Positions 17,101-27,478 are shown, numbered from the stretch's first letter. The stretch is 64,000 bases of DNA from Ornithinimicrobium pratense (GCF_008843165.1 NZ_CP044427.1:3224001-3288000); one strand, 5' to 3'. Translations and numbers: made by a program. The notes: generated by a model not told the origin, from the letters alone.

Positions 17101-17146
17101 GCGGCGGCACCGCGCTGGCCTGAGCGGCGGCTCCGGGCTGGCCCGA
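17091..17146 (+). repeat. 23-bp tandem duplication across the ASCH stop codon
   Basis: GCTGGCCTGAGCGGCGGC plus five bases at 17091-17113 is repeated at 17114-17136 with few changes, and a third partial copy begins at 17137 (GCTGGCCCGA). The first copy holds the last codons and TGA stop of the ASCH gene; the later copies are untranslated. Confidence 0.75.
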
Positions 17147-17273
17147 CCAGCCGGTCCCGACCGACCGGGTCGCTGGCCGACACGGCTCTTGACGCGGCGT
17201 ACCCTTGAGGGTGGGCAACGGTGCCTATGCTCATGATTGCCCCACCCGTCGTACGCCCCAGCGAGGCCCTCCT

Positions 17274-19820
<2,547 letters not shown>

Positions 19821-19827
19821 GGCCCGC

Positions 19828-20592
19828 ATCGCCAGCAACGCACCTGCCGCCGCCCACGCCCTGGCCATCCTGACGCTGCTGGCCCGGCGTCCCACGCCGG
19901 TGTCGGCGGTGACGATCGCCCGTGACCTCGGGCTGCCCCGCTCCTCGACCTACCACCTGCTGGCGGTCCTGGTCGAGCAGGGGTATGCCGTCCACCTGCC
20001 GGAGGAACGCCGCTACGGGCTCGGGGTCGCGGCCTTCGAGCTGGGTTTCGCCTACACCCGGCAGGCGCCCCTGGAGCGAATCGCCCGGCCGCGGCTGACC
20101 TGGCTGGCGGACGCGGCCGGCCACAGCGCACACCTGGCTGTCCTGCACGGCCGGGACGTGCTCTACGTCGTCGAGGAGCGAGTGGCCGGTCGGCCCTCGC
20201 TGGTCACCGACGTCGGGGTGCGGCTGCCGGCCTCGCTCACCGCGAGCGGGCTGGCGCTGCTGGCGGCGCTGCCGGCCGCGCAGGTCCGCGCGCTCTTCCC
20301 TTCCCCCGACGCCTTCGTGCAGCGGCACGGGGTCGGGCCCACCTCCCTGTCCCAGCTGCGGCGCGAGCTGTCCGCCACCCGGCAGCGGGGGTATGCCGTG
20401 GAGGACGGGCAGGTCACGCCCGGCCTTGCCTCGGTCGGGTCGGCCGTGCTCGACCACACCGGGCACCCGGTCGCCGCGGTGGCCGTGACCTACCCGGTGG
20501 ACGACGTCGACGACGCAGCCCGCGACGCCGTGGTGGAGCTGGTCCGCGCCTCCGCTGCCGAGCTGTCCGTCCGGCTGGGCTACCGCGACTGA
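19828..20592 (+). CDS. IclR-family transcriptional regulator, start unclear
   Basis: About 250 aa with a full IclR architecture: N-terminal winged helix (ALAILTLLARRPTPVSAVTIARDLGLPRSSTYHLLAVLVEQGYAV) and C-terminal effector domain (AHLAVLHGRDVLYVVEERV, RLPASLTASGLALLAALP, GYAVEDGQVTPGLASVGSAVLDHTGHPVAAVAVTYP). No ATG, GTG or TTG lies in frame between the glgP stop region and the helix-turn-helix; candidates are ATC at 19828, 7 nt after the glgP stop, or CTG at 19861. The stated start is therefore provisional. Tight coupling to glgP suggests co-transcription. The gene may use a rare start or depend on reinitiation; a sequencing error or decay of the 5' end is also possible. Regulatory target unknown. 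Confidence 0.75.
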   Translation: MASNAPAAAHALAILTLLARRPTPVSAVTIARDLGLPRSSTYHLLAVLVEQGYAVHLPEERRYGLGVAAFELGFAYTRQAPLERIARPRLTWLADAAGHSAHLAVLHGRDVLYVVEERVAGRPSLVTDVGVRLPASLTASGLALLAALPAAQVRALFPSPDAFVQRHGVGPTSLSQLRRELSATRQRGYAVEDGQVTPGLASVGSAVLDHTGHPVAAVAVTYPVDDVDDAARDAVVELVRASAAELSVRLGYRD

Positions 20593-20594
20593 GA

Positions 20595-21086
20595 TCAGCC
20601 GTCGCGGCGGAAATAGCCCAGGGCACCGCGACTCCGCTCCTGCGGGGTCGCCTCGCCCGGCAGGTCACCGCTGGCCTGCAGCCGCTCCACCAGTGCGTCC
20701 AGCTCCGCCCGGTTGTGGTCCAGGTAGTCGTGCACCTGTCGCCAGTGAGGATCTGTTGCCGAATTGTCCACCGAGCGCATCGGACGGTCGGTGATGAGGT
20801 CCACCCGGCGCTGCCCGTCCCGGTCGACCTCGATGCGCAGCTCGGTCCAGGGCACGTCCTTCGTGGCCTCGTCGATGTCTCGAAAGGCCTGTCGCGCCCC
20901 GTGGCCGCGCCCATGGCCGGCGATCAGACGGTCGCGGTCCCACGACAGCACCCGGTGCACGGTGACGTTGGCTTCCGCCGGGCTCCTGTCGGGCTCGGCC
21001 AGTCGTCCCACCCAGACGACCATCCTGATCCAGTTCGGATGGCCCTGCGTGAACTCAGCCACGATCTGGTCGACGCTTTCGTCCAC
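20595..21086 (-). CDS. putative immunity protein, paralogue 2 (YezG/DUF600-like)
   Basis: A 163-aa acidic protein, last gene of the toxin cassette. It is a clear paralogue of the gene just upstream: both share NWIR(M/L)VVWV(G/S)RLAEPD near the N-terminus, a W(T/S)ELRI-DRDGQ segment and an almost identical tail ASGDLPGEA..GYFRRDG. The W..L.(I/L)..DRDG segment also appears in the YezG-like gene at 23894, which suggests one immunity family. The GTG start at 21086 lies 5 nt after the stop of the preceding paralogue, so translation is coupled. No signal peptide or membrane segment, consistent with a cytosolic antitoxin. Function is inferred from context and weak similarity. Confidence 0.6.
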   Translation of the reverse strand: MDESVDQIVAEFTQGHPNWIRMVVWVGRLAEPDRSPAEANVTVHRVLSWDRDRLIAGHGRGHGARQAFRDIDEATKDVPWTELRIEVDRDGQRRVDLITDRPMRSVDNSATDPHWRQVHDYLDHNRAELDALVERLQASGDLPGEATPQERSRGALGYFRRDG

Positions 21087-21091
21087 TGCGC

Positions 21092-21595
21092 TCAGCCGTC
21101 CCGTCGGAAGTAACCCAGGACGCCGCGGCGCTGCTCGGTGGGGGCGGCCTCGCCTGGCAGGTCGCCGCTGGCGCGCAGGCGCTCGACGAGGGCGTCCATC
21201 TCGGTCCGGTTGAGTTCCAGGTAGTCGTGCACCTGGTCCCAGTAGGGATCGCTGCCTGAATCCTCCTCCGGCCTCAGCGGCTGGTCTGTGAGCACCTCGA
21301 TGTCATGCTGACCATCGCGGTCGGCAACGATGCGCAGCTCGCTCCAGTCCACATCCTTGAGCGTCACCTCCATGCGACGGAAGGCGTCGTACGCATCCAT
21401 GGTGCTGCCGTACTCGGCCCGCAAGCCCGCGCTGTCGTGCACGATGATGCGGTGTGCCGCCGTGGAGGAACCGGCCGGGCTGCCGTCTGGCTCGGCAAGT
21501 CGGCTGACCCAGACCACGAGGCGGATCCAGTTCGACTGACCCTTAGTGATCTCGGTGACGTACTCGTCAACATCGGCGTCGTCGATCTCGACCAT
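21092..21595 (-). CDS. putative immunity protein, paralogue 1 (YezG/DUF600-like)
   Basis: A 167-aa cytosolic protein directly after the toxin gene (11-nt gap), the usual place for an immunity gene. ATG 21595 has AGGAGTG about 7 nt upstream; the longer in-frame version is less likely. The termini are nearly identical to the next gene, while the middle differs (SSTAAHRIIVHDSAGLRAEYGSTMDAYDAF here). A conserved ends/variable middle pattern fits immunity genes adapting to different toxins. The WSELRIVADRDGQ stretch matches the YezG-like core. It probably binds and blocks the C-terminal nuclease of the toxin. Confidence 0.62.
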   Translation of the reverse strand: MVEIDDADVDEYVTEITKGQSNWIRLVVWVSRLAEPDGSPAGSSTAAHRIIVHDSAGLRAEYGSTMDAYDAFRRMEVTLKDVDWSELRIVADRDGQHDIEVLTDQPLRPEEDSGSDPYWDQVHDYLELNRTEMDALVERLRASGDLPGEAAPTEQRRGVLGYFRRDG

Positions 21596-21606
21596 CGGTT
21601 GCACTC

Positions 21607-23553
21607 CTACTTGTTGTCGAAGACCCACTGTCTCGGGCGGCCGTCGATCCAGGCCTCGACCACGAACCTATCGGGCCGCGTCGTTAATCCCGACGGGTAA
21701 ACCGTCCTGAGATGAAAACTGACCTCGCTACCGCCCTGCAGGGCACTGCGCAGCACATTCTCCATCCTGGAGTAGGCACCCTGGTTGAGGTTGGCCAGGC
21801 CGTCGTCGATGGGCCGGCCGTTGCCGGGCAGCACGTTGAGCCGGTTGGTCGGGCCGCCAAGAGAGTCGGCGATGAGGTGGAAGCCGACGTCGCTGTCCCG
21901 GGCGTCGGGTCCCCGTCCGATGTCGCCCTGGAGCCGCGCGTCCCGACCCGCCGGGCTCAGGCTCAGCTGGCCGCCGACCTCGGCGGTCCTGCCCGCTTCG
22001 TCGGTGCGCCAGAACATGTTGTTGTACTCGTAGCGGACGTTGGGGTGCGCCCGGTTCGCCGCCGCGTTGAAGTCAGCCATGCTGTCGAACCGGAAGACAC
22101 CCGGGCCGATGTTGTCACCGCGGGCCAACAGCTGCACCGAGTCGTCCAGCTGGTTGAGCGGGACGTTGTCGAGGTTGCGCAGGACGGCTGCGGCCTCGTC
22201 GGCGTTGAGCACGCGACGTCCCCACTTGCCCGCGGTCGCTGCCTGACCGCCCAGCGGGACCAACGCCACCATGGACAGCGAGCCGTCGATGACGTTGCCC
22301 TCGGCGAAGTACCAGATCGCGTTGACCCCGTCGGCCAGCTCCCCGATCCCGGGCACCATCCCCAGCACGTCCAGGACGATGTGCCCTGCGCTGGACCACC
22401 AGGGAGCGTCGTCCCGTCGGGAGGCGACCTCCTCCTTGAAGGCCTCAGACGTCCAGTAGGCGTCGTCGGCCACCTGCGCGGAGTAGACCGAACCGCCCTC
22501 AAAGGGGGTGGCCGCGGCGAGGATCATCTCCCCGGCGCCCTGCCCGTCATCGACGGGCCACCGGCGCTGGGAGATCAGGTAGTCCATGAAGGCGCTGACG
22601 GAGTGGTCCTCACCCCCGACGGTCACCGTCGTCGTGCCGGACTCCTCAAAGATCCGCATCCCGGCCTCGGGGTTGCGGGCAGCGGCCTGCAGGACCAGCG
22701 CGAGCGGGTCGTAGGCCTGGGTGCCGTCGGGCAGCGTGGCGCCGAGGTAGGTGCCCATGGGGTAGGCGTCCTGCTGCCACATACCCCTCATGCCCCGGTC
22801 CCCGGTCTCCAGGTCATAGATCGCCTGCACCAGACCCACAGTGAAGTCCGTGGACCAGGTGCCGCGCGAGACGACCGCCGCGAGGTTCGACGCCTGGCCG
22901 GGGTTCTCCATGGCGGTGATGGCCTCGATCCAGCGCTGGTCCCAGCCGTGCGGAGGGGCGACGTCCCCGGTGCCGCGGGAGGCCAGCCCCAGGGTCTGGC
23001 CCAGGCCGTCGAGAAGGTCCTCGTAGTCCGTCTGCCAGCGCTCCTGCTCCGCGACCGGATCCGTGCTGTAGGCCAGGTCCGGACGCAGACCCGCGTTGCG
23101 CACGGTGCCCGCCAGCTGCTCCAGGTCGACCCTGCCGGCCAGGGCCTGGGCGAAGTACGGGTCGTTGCGCCCCTCCTGCAACAGGTCCAGGATCTCCTGG
23201 GGGATCTCTCCCCCGCCCTGGTTCACGAAGTCCGCCACCCGTTGCGCGTCCGCCTCCACCTGAGCGCGTGACTTGGTGGACAGGTCACTCTCGTCGAACT
23301 GCGCGTAGAGCTGCTGGCCCGGTGTCGAGGCCTCGATCTGCAGGGCCATCGCCAGCCGCCGGTGCAGCCCCATGATCTGCCCGTCAGCCCAGCCGAGCAC
23401 GGTGTCGACCGGCGTGAGTGAGCCGGTGGGCAGCAGCACGTGCTGCAGCCGCCCGGACACCGCGGAACGGTCGCCGGCCAGGTCCTGGCGCACCTGCTCG
23501 ATGCCGGCGACCAGCTCGGTGAAGCCGGGTATGTGGATGGAGCAGACGCCCAT
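21607..23553 (-). CDS. polymorphic toxin with C-terminal DNA/RNA non-specific endonuclease
   Basis: A 648-aa toxin. The N-terminal 380 residues are helical with no signal peptide. Residues about 390-440 (VLDVLGMVPGIGELADGVNAIWYFAEGNVIDG) form the hydrophobic Gly-rich pre-toxin module common in type VII-secreted toxins. The C-terminal about 130 residues match the Endonuclease_NS_2/YeeF nuclease pattern: YEYNNMFWRTDEAGRTAEVGG, then DVGFHLIADSLGGPTNRLNVLP with the catalytic-type His559, NLNQGAYSRMEN, and a final beta segment with RPDRFVVEAWIDG. Its ATG overlaps the stop of the WXG100-like gene by one base. Likely an antibacterial nuclease secreted by an ESX/type VII system encoded elsewhere; immunity genes flank it on both sides. 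Confidence 0.8.
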   Translation of the reverse strand: MGVCSIHIPGFTELVAGIEQVRQDLAGDRSAVSGRLQHVLLPTGSLTPVDTVLGWADGQIMGLHRRLAMALQIEASTPGQQLYAQFDESDLSTKSRAQVEADAQRVADFVNQGGGEIPQEILDLLQEGRNDPYFAQALAGRVDLEQLAGTVRNAGLRPDLAYSTDPVAEQERWQTDYEDLLDGLGQTLGLASRGTGDVAPPHGWDQRWIEAITAMENPGQASNLAAVVSRGTWSTDFTVGLVQAIYDLETGDRGMRGMWQQDAYPMGTYLGATLPDGTQAYDPLALVLQAAARNPEAGMRIFEESGTTTVTVGGEDHSVSAFMDYLISQRRWPVDDGQGAGEMILAAATPFEGGSVYSAQVADDAYWTSEAFKEEVASRRDDAPWWSSAGHIVLDVLGMVPGIGELADGVNAIWYFAEGNVIDGSLSMVALVPLGGQAATAGKWGRRVLNADEAAAVLRNLDNVPLNQLDDSVQLLARGDNIGPGVFRFDSMADFNAAANRAHPNVRYEYNNMFWRTDEAGRTAEVGGQLSLSPAGRDARLQGDIGRGPDARDSDVGFHLIADSLGGPTNRLNVLPGNGRPIDDGLANLNQGAYSRMENVLRSALQGGSEVSFHLRTVYPSGLTTRPDRFVVEAWIDGRPRQWVFDNK

Positions 23554-23867
23554 CAGCGTGGCGCCATCCGGTGCCAGTTGACCCGCCAGTCGGTGGACTC
23601 CACCAGCTCGGGCTGCTGCGCGAGAGAGTCGTCGAACTCGGCCAGCGCATCATCCCGGACGCGGGTCAGCGACCTGCGGTGCTCGGCCAGCGCGACCCCG
23701 AAGTCGTCGGCGGTGGTGCTGAGCCAGCACCCGCCCTCGAAGGCTCGGTGCGCCTTGTCGAGGGCGTCTTTCATCTCCTGGGCCGGTGGTGCCGCCGCCG
23801 TCCGAGCGCTGCTGATCGCCGACCGGTAGCTGTTCGGCACCATGGTGACCTCGTCCCCGCCCGCCAT
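23553..23867 (-). CDS. WXG100-like helical protein, toxin partner
   Basis: A 104-aa protein predicted to be a helical hairpin: two amphipathic helices flank GGCWLSTTADDFG in the middle, where WXG100 proteins have their Trp-X-Gly turn. Here the turn is GCW, so the motif is not strict. Such proteins pair with LXG/YeeF-type toxins to guide them to the type VII secretion machine. ATG 23867 has a strong GAGGAGG site, and the stop overlaps the toxin start (TGATG). Size, position and coupling support the role; the exact family does not follow from sequence alone. Confidence 0.62.
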   Translation of the reverse strand: MAGGDEVTMVPNSYRSAISSARTAAAPPAQEMKDALDKAHRAFEGGCWLSTTADDFGVALAEHRRSLTRVRDDALAEFDDSLAQQPELVESTDWRVNWHRMAPR

Positions 23868-23893
23868 CTGCTGTCCTCCTCGTGGGTGCCCGG

Positions 23894-24316
23894 TCAGCGG
23901 CCCGGCACCGGGCCGTGCTCAGCCACCCACGTGTCGAGGTACTTCTCGAACCGGCCGAGGGACTCCTCGTCGGGGCGGCCCAGGGTGCGCGTGGGCGGGC
24001 CGTAGCCGAACCGCGTCCGGAACGCCCCGTCCCGGTCCACCTCGAGGTCCAGGACCGTCCAGCGCTCGCCCGCCTGCGCCATACCCTCGTTGAGCTCGGC
24101 GACAAGGTCGTAGAGCTGCTCGTCGAAACCGAACTGGCCCGCGCCCCAGCGGTCACCGAGATCGACCACTCCCAGGGTGATCCAGTTGAGGCTCACCTCG
24201 CCGTCGACCACCGTCGCCTCCCAGTTGCCCACCAGGCGGGCCCAGCCGTCCGGAGCGATCTGGACGAACCGCTCCGCGATCGCCCGGACCTGCTCCTGCT
24301 GCGCCGTCGCCTCCAT
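23894..24316 (-). CDS. YezG-like (DUF600) immunity protein
   Basis: A 140-aa protein at the head of the toxin cassette. Its pattern matches the YezG antitoxin family: an N-terminal helix ending in PDGWARLVGNWEA, an acidic middle, EQLYDLVAELNEGMAQAGE, the core WTVLDLEVDRDGAFRTRFGYG and a helical end RFEKYLDTWVAEHG. In Bacillus, YezG neutralises the DNase toxin YeeF, whose nuclease type resembles the toxin two genes downstream. ATG 24316 follows GGAGGGG; a GTG one codon earlier is possible. A first-in-operon immunity gene lets protection be made before the toxin. It could instead be an orphan immunity gene against another strain's toxin. Confidence 0.68.
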   Translation of the reverse strand: MEATAQQEQVRAIAERFVQIAPDGWARLVGNWEATVVDGEVSLNWITLGVVDLGDRWGAGQFGFDEQLYDLVAELNEGMAQAGERWTVLDLEVDRDGAFRTRFGYGPPTRTLGRPDEESLGRFEKYLDTWVAEHGPVPGR

Positions 24317-24411
24317 CACTACCCCTCCCAGGTCGAAGAATCCTGCCCAGATCGGAGCCTAGTGGGTTTGCACGACCAGCGCGGGCCGTCGGGCTCCGTT
24401 AGCCTCACCGC

Positions 24412-25788
24412 ATGTATGTGCTGTGGGGTCTGGGTGGCATGGTCGGCCTGCTGGGTCTGGCCTGGTTGTTGTCGGAGAACCGCAAGGCGGTCCGCTGGCG
24501 CACGGTGCTGGCGGCGTTGGCGATCCAGGCCGGCTTCGGGGTGATCGTGCTCTACTGGCCGGCTGGGCAACGCGCACTGGAGCTCGTCTCGCGCGGGGTG
24601 CAGGCGATCATCGACTCCTCCGGCGAGGGCATCGACTTCGTCTTCGGCGGGGTGCTCGGCGGGGAGGGGGTCCAGTTCACCTTCGCCTTCCAGGTGCTGC
24701 CGGTCATCATCTTCTTCGGCTCGCTGACGGCCGTGCTCTATCACCTCGGGATCCTGCAGTTTGTCGTCGAGAAGCTCGGCGGTGCCCTGGGGTGGGCCCT
24801 GGGCACCCGGCGGGCCGAGTCGGTCAACGCCGCGGCCAATGTCTTCGTCGGCCAGACCGAGGCACCCCTGGTGATTCGGCCCTACCTGAAGGGGCTGACC
24901 CGCTCGGGGCTGTTCGCCGTGATGGTCGGCGGCCTGTCCACCGTGGCCGGATCGGTCCTGGTCGGCTACTCCCTGCTGGGTGCGCCGCTGGAGTATCTGA
25001 TCGCGGCCTCCTTCATGGCCGCCCCTGGGGCGCTGCTCATGGCCAAGATCGTCCTGCCGGAGCGGCTCGAGGACCGGGACTCCGACGACCCGGACTTCGC
25101 AGCGGCGAAGAAGCGCGAGGGGCGCGGTGCGCGGGCGAAGGTGGGGGCGGCCCACGCGACGGACGCGACGGACGCGGCGGGTGCGAACGGGCAGGGCGCG
25201 GGCGAGGCAGGGCATACCTCGTCCTCCGACGACGACGACCTCCTCGAGGGCGACGAGTCGAGCGAGGAGGGACACCGCAACGTCATCGACGCGGCTGCCT
25301 CAGGCGCCGCAGACGGGCTGCGGCTGGCGCTGACGATCGGGGCGATGCTGCTGGCCTTCATCTCGCTCATCGCCCTCCTCAACCTGATCCTGGGGACGGT
25401 CGGCGGTTGGTTCGGCAACCCGGACCTGACCTTTGAGCAGATCCTCGGCTACGTCTTCGCGCCGATCATGACGATGATCGGCGTGCCCTGGTCCGAGGCG
25501 ACCGGCGCCGGAAGCTTCGTCGGCCAGAAGGTCGTGGTCAACGAGTTCGTCGCGTTCAGCAACTTCGCGCCGATCATCGAGGAGTTCAGCCCCCGCACCG
25601 CCGCCATCATCACCTTCGCCCTGACCGGCTTCGCCAACCTAGGCTCGCTCGGCATCCTGCTCGGCGGGTTGGGCAGCCTGGTCAAGCACCGTCGCGGTGA
25701 GATCGCCGAGCTTGGTCTGCGGGCCATTGCCGCCGCCACCCTGGCCAACCTGATGAGCGCCACCATCGCCGGCATCCTCATCAGCTGA
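24412..25788 (+). CDS. CNT-family nucleoside transporter
   Basis: A 458-aa concentrative nucleoside transporter (NupC type), using a proton or sodium gradient. Family stretches: GVLGGEGVQFTFAFQVLPVIIFFGSLTAVLYHLGILQ, ANVFVGQTEAPLVIRPYL, MTRSEL-like LTRSGLFAVMVGGLSTVAGSVL, FVGQKVVVNEFVAF and NLGSLGILLGGLGSL. An unusual hydrophilic loop of about 75 residues, first basic (KKREGRGARAK) then very acidic and Ser-rich (SSSDDDDLLEGDESSEEGH), sits after MAAPGALLMAKIVLPE. Divergent from the toxin cassette. A type B repeat block follows its stop. Confidence 0.92.
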   Translation: MYVLWGLGGMVGLLGLAWLLSENRKAVRWRTVLAALAIQAGFGVIVLYWPAGQRALELVSRGVQAIIDSSGEGIDFVFGGVLGGEGVQFTFAFQVLPVIIFFGSLTAVLYHLGILQFVVEKLGGALGWALGTRRAESVNAAANVFVGQTEAPLVIRPYLKGLTRSGLFAVMVGGLSTVAGSVLVGYSLLGAPLEYLIAASFMAAPGALLMAKIVLPERLEDRDSDDPDFAAAKKREGRGARAKVGAAHATDATDAAGANGQGAGEAGHTSSSDDDDLLEGDESSEEGHRNVIDAAASGAADGLRLALTIGAMLLAFISLIALLNLILGTVGGWFGNPDLTFEQILGYVFAPIMTMIGVPWSEATGAGSFVGQKVVVNEFVAFSNFAPIIEEFSPRTAAIITFALTGFANLGSLGILLGGLGSLVKHRRGEIAELGLRAIAAATLANLMSATIAGILIS

Positions 25789-25807
25789 CCCACCCCACGC
25801 TTCCCCC

Positions 25808-25919
25808 GACAGAACACGCTGAAGTCTCGAAAGAACACCTCAAGAGACCCTCCGGCGTGTCCTGTGGGGCCATATGCCGTGTCCTGTCGCGCCATATGGC
25901 GTGTCCTGTTGGCGGCGCC
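25808..25919. repeat. type B 22-bp repeats, second dyad
   Basis: Two degenerate reverse units (GACAGAACACGCT at 25808, AAAGAACACC near 25830) are followed by three forward units with CGTGTCCTG at 25856, 25878 and 25900, exactly 22 bp apart. Two forward units end in GCCATATG. The block lies between the nucleoside transporter and the quinone oxidoreductase gene, both on the plus strand, so it may end one transcript or influence the next. Confidence 0.8.
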
Positions 25920-25937
25920 GTTAGTTAGGTTGGAGGC

Positions 25938-26930
25938 ATGCGTGCCATCACCATCCCCGAGCCCGGCGAGGCCGACGCCCTCGTCATCGCCGACGTCCCT
26001 ACCCCGGAGCCCGGCCAGGGGGAGGTCCTGGTCGAGGTGGTCGCTGCCGGGGTGAACCGTGCGGACGTCATGCAGCGCAAGGGCTTCTACCCGGCGCCGC
26101 CCGGCGAGTCGGAGCTGCCGGGGCTGGAGGTCAGCGGCCGGATCACCGCGCTCGGACCGGGCACCGAGTCGTCCGGCTGGTCGGTCGGTGACGAGGTGTG
26201 TGCCCTGCTCGCCGGTGGCGGCTACGCCGAGTCGGTCACCGTCCCGGCCGGGCAGTTGCTACCGGTCCCGGCCGGGGTCGAGCTCGCCGACGCCGCAGCG
26301 CTCCCAGAGGTGGCGTGCACGGTCTGGAGCAACCTGGTCATGGAAGCCGGCCTGAAGCAGGGTGAGACCGTCCTGCTGCACGGCGGGTCGAGCGGCATCG
26401 GCACGATGGCGATCCAGGTGGCCCGGGAGCTCGGGACGAGGATCGCGGTCACGGCCGGGTCGGCGGACAAGCTGGCGGCCTGCCAGGAGCTGGGGGCGCA
26501 GATCCTGGTGAACTACCGCGAGGACGATTTCGTCGAGATCGTCAAGCAGGCCACCGACGGCCACGGTGCGGACGTGATCCTCGACGTCGTCGGCGCGAAG
26601 TACCTGCCCCGCAACGTCAAGGCCCTGGCCAAGGACGGCCGGCTGGTCGTCATCGGGCTGCTGGGTGGGCGCACAGGGGAACTCGACCTTGGCGCCCTCC
26701 TCGCCAAGCGCGGCCGGGTGATCGCCACCTCTCTGCGCAGCCGGTCGCGGGAGGACAAGGCGAGGATCGTCGCGCAGGTGCGCGAGCACGTCTGGCCGAT
26801 GGTGGAGGACGGCCGGGTCCGGCCGCTCATCCAGTCGCGGCACCGGCTGGAGGATGCTGCCGAGGCGCACCGCGAGATGGAGGCTTCGGGTCACATCGGC
26901 AAGATCCTGCTGGACGTCAGCCGGAGCTGA
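25938..26930 (+). CDS. NAD(P)H quinone oxidoreductase, PIG3/Qor type (MDR family)
   Basis: A 330-aa zinc-free medium-chain dehydrogenase. The N-terminal GroES-like domain has GVNRADVMQRKGFYPAPPGESELPGLEVSG, close to the human PIG3 consensus, and the Rossmann part has LLHGGSSGIGTMAIQVARELG. It lacks the structural-zinc cysteine cluster of alcohol dehydrogenases. It reduces quinones with NADPH, probably against oxidative stress. The 3' end overlaps the convergent Nudix gene by 14 bp. The start at 25938 is the only ATG before the conserved core. Confidence 0.92.
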   Translation: MRAITIPEPGEADALVIADVPTPEPGQGEVLVEVVAAGVNRADVMQRKGFYPAPPGESELPGLEVSGRITALGPGTESSGWSVGDEVCALLAGGGYAESVTVPAGQLLPVPAGVELADAAALPEVACTVWSNLVMEAGLKQGETVLLHGGSSGIGTMAIQVARELGTRIAVTAGSADKLAACQELGAQILVNYREDDFVEIVKQATDGHGADVILDVVGAKYLPRNVKALAKDGRLVVIGLLGGRTGELDLGALLAKRGRVIATSLRSRSREDKARIVAQVREHVWPMVEDGRVRPLIQSRHRLEDAAEAHREMEASGHIGKILLDVSRS

Positions 26931-27426
26931 GCAACCGACCCTCCCGCGGCTGCTCGTCGGCCGAGAGCAGCACGTCGAGGATCCCCCGCGTGTCCCGGTC
27001 CGCCTTGCCCAGCTCTTTGCGGGTGGTCCACCGCGCCTTGCGGGCCTCGGTCGACAGACTCAGGTCAGGACGGCGCTCCAGCCGCACCCGGAAGACCACG
27101 TCGATCCCCCGCTCCTGCGGGTCGAAGCGCACGGTCACCGGCTCGCCCGGTTCGATGTCGAGCCCGACCTCCTCGCGCACCTCGCGGCGGACCGCGTCCG
27201 CCGGTGACTCACCCCGGCCCAGCAACCCGCCGGGCAGGCTCCACCCGCGCCGGTGTGGCTGCCAGAGCACCAGGAACTCCTCGTCGTGGTCGATGACGCA
27301 CACCGCACCGACCCGGTAGGTCGGGGCCACCGTCCGGACCGCGGCCCGCTTGAGCGGCCCCGGCGTCACCCGAAAGGCGACCAACGCCGCTGTGCCCAGC
27401 TTGCGACGCAGGGTGGACATGTTCAT
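26917..27426 (-). CDS. Nudix hydrolase
   Basis: A 169-aa Nudix protein with a complete box GGLLGRGESPADAVRREVREEVG (GX5EX7REUXEEXGU). The N-terminal about 35 residues are basic and hydrophobic (KLGTAALVAFRVTPGPLKRAAVR) and could touch the membrane. It cleaves a nucleoside diphosphate linked to some group; the substrate cannot be inferred. The ATG at 27426 is chosen over an upstream TTG. The gene is convergent and overlapping with qor, and divergent from the metallophosphoesterase, with a type A repeat between them. Confidence 0.86.
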   Translation of the reverse strand: MNMSTLRRKLGTAALVAFRVTPGPLKRAAVRTVAPTYRVGAVCVIDHDEEFLVLWQPHRRGWSLPGGLLGRGESPADAVRREVREEVGLDIEPGEPVTVRFDPQERGIDVVFRVRLERRPDLSLSTEARKARWTTRKELGKADRDTRGILDVLLSADEQPREGRLLSSG

Positions 27427-27478
27427 GGGTGCAGCCAATCACACGGGTCAGAGGCCGGGCGGCTCAGACGCCCGGCGC

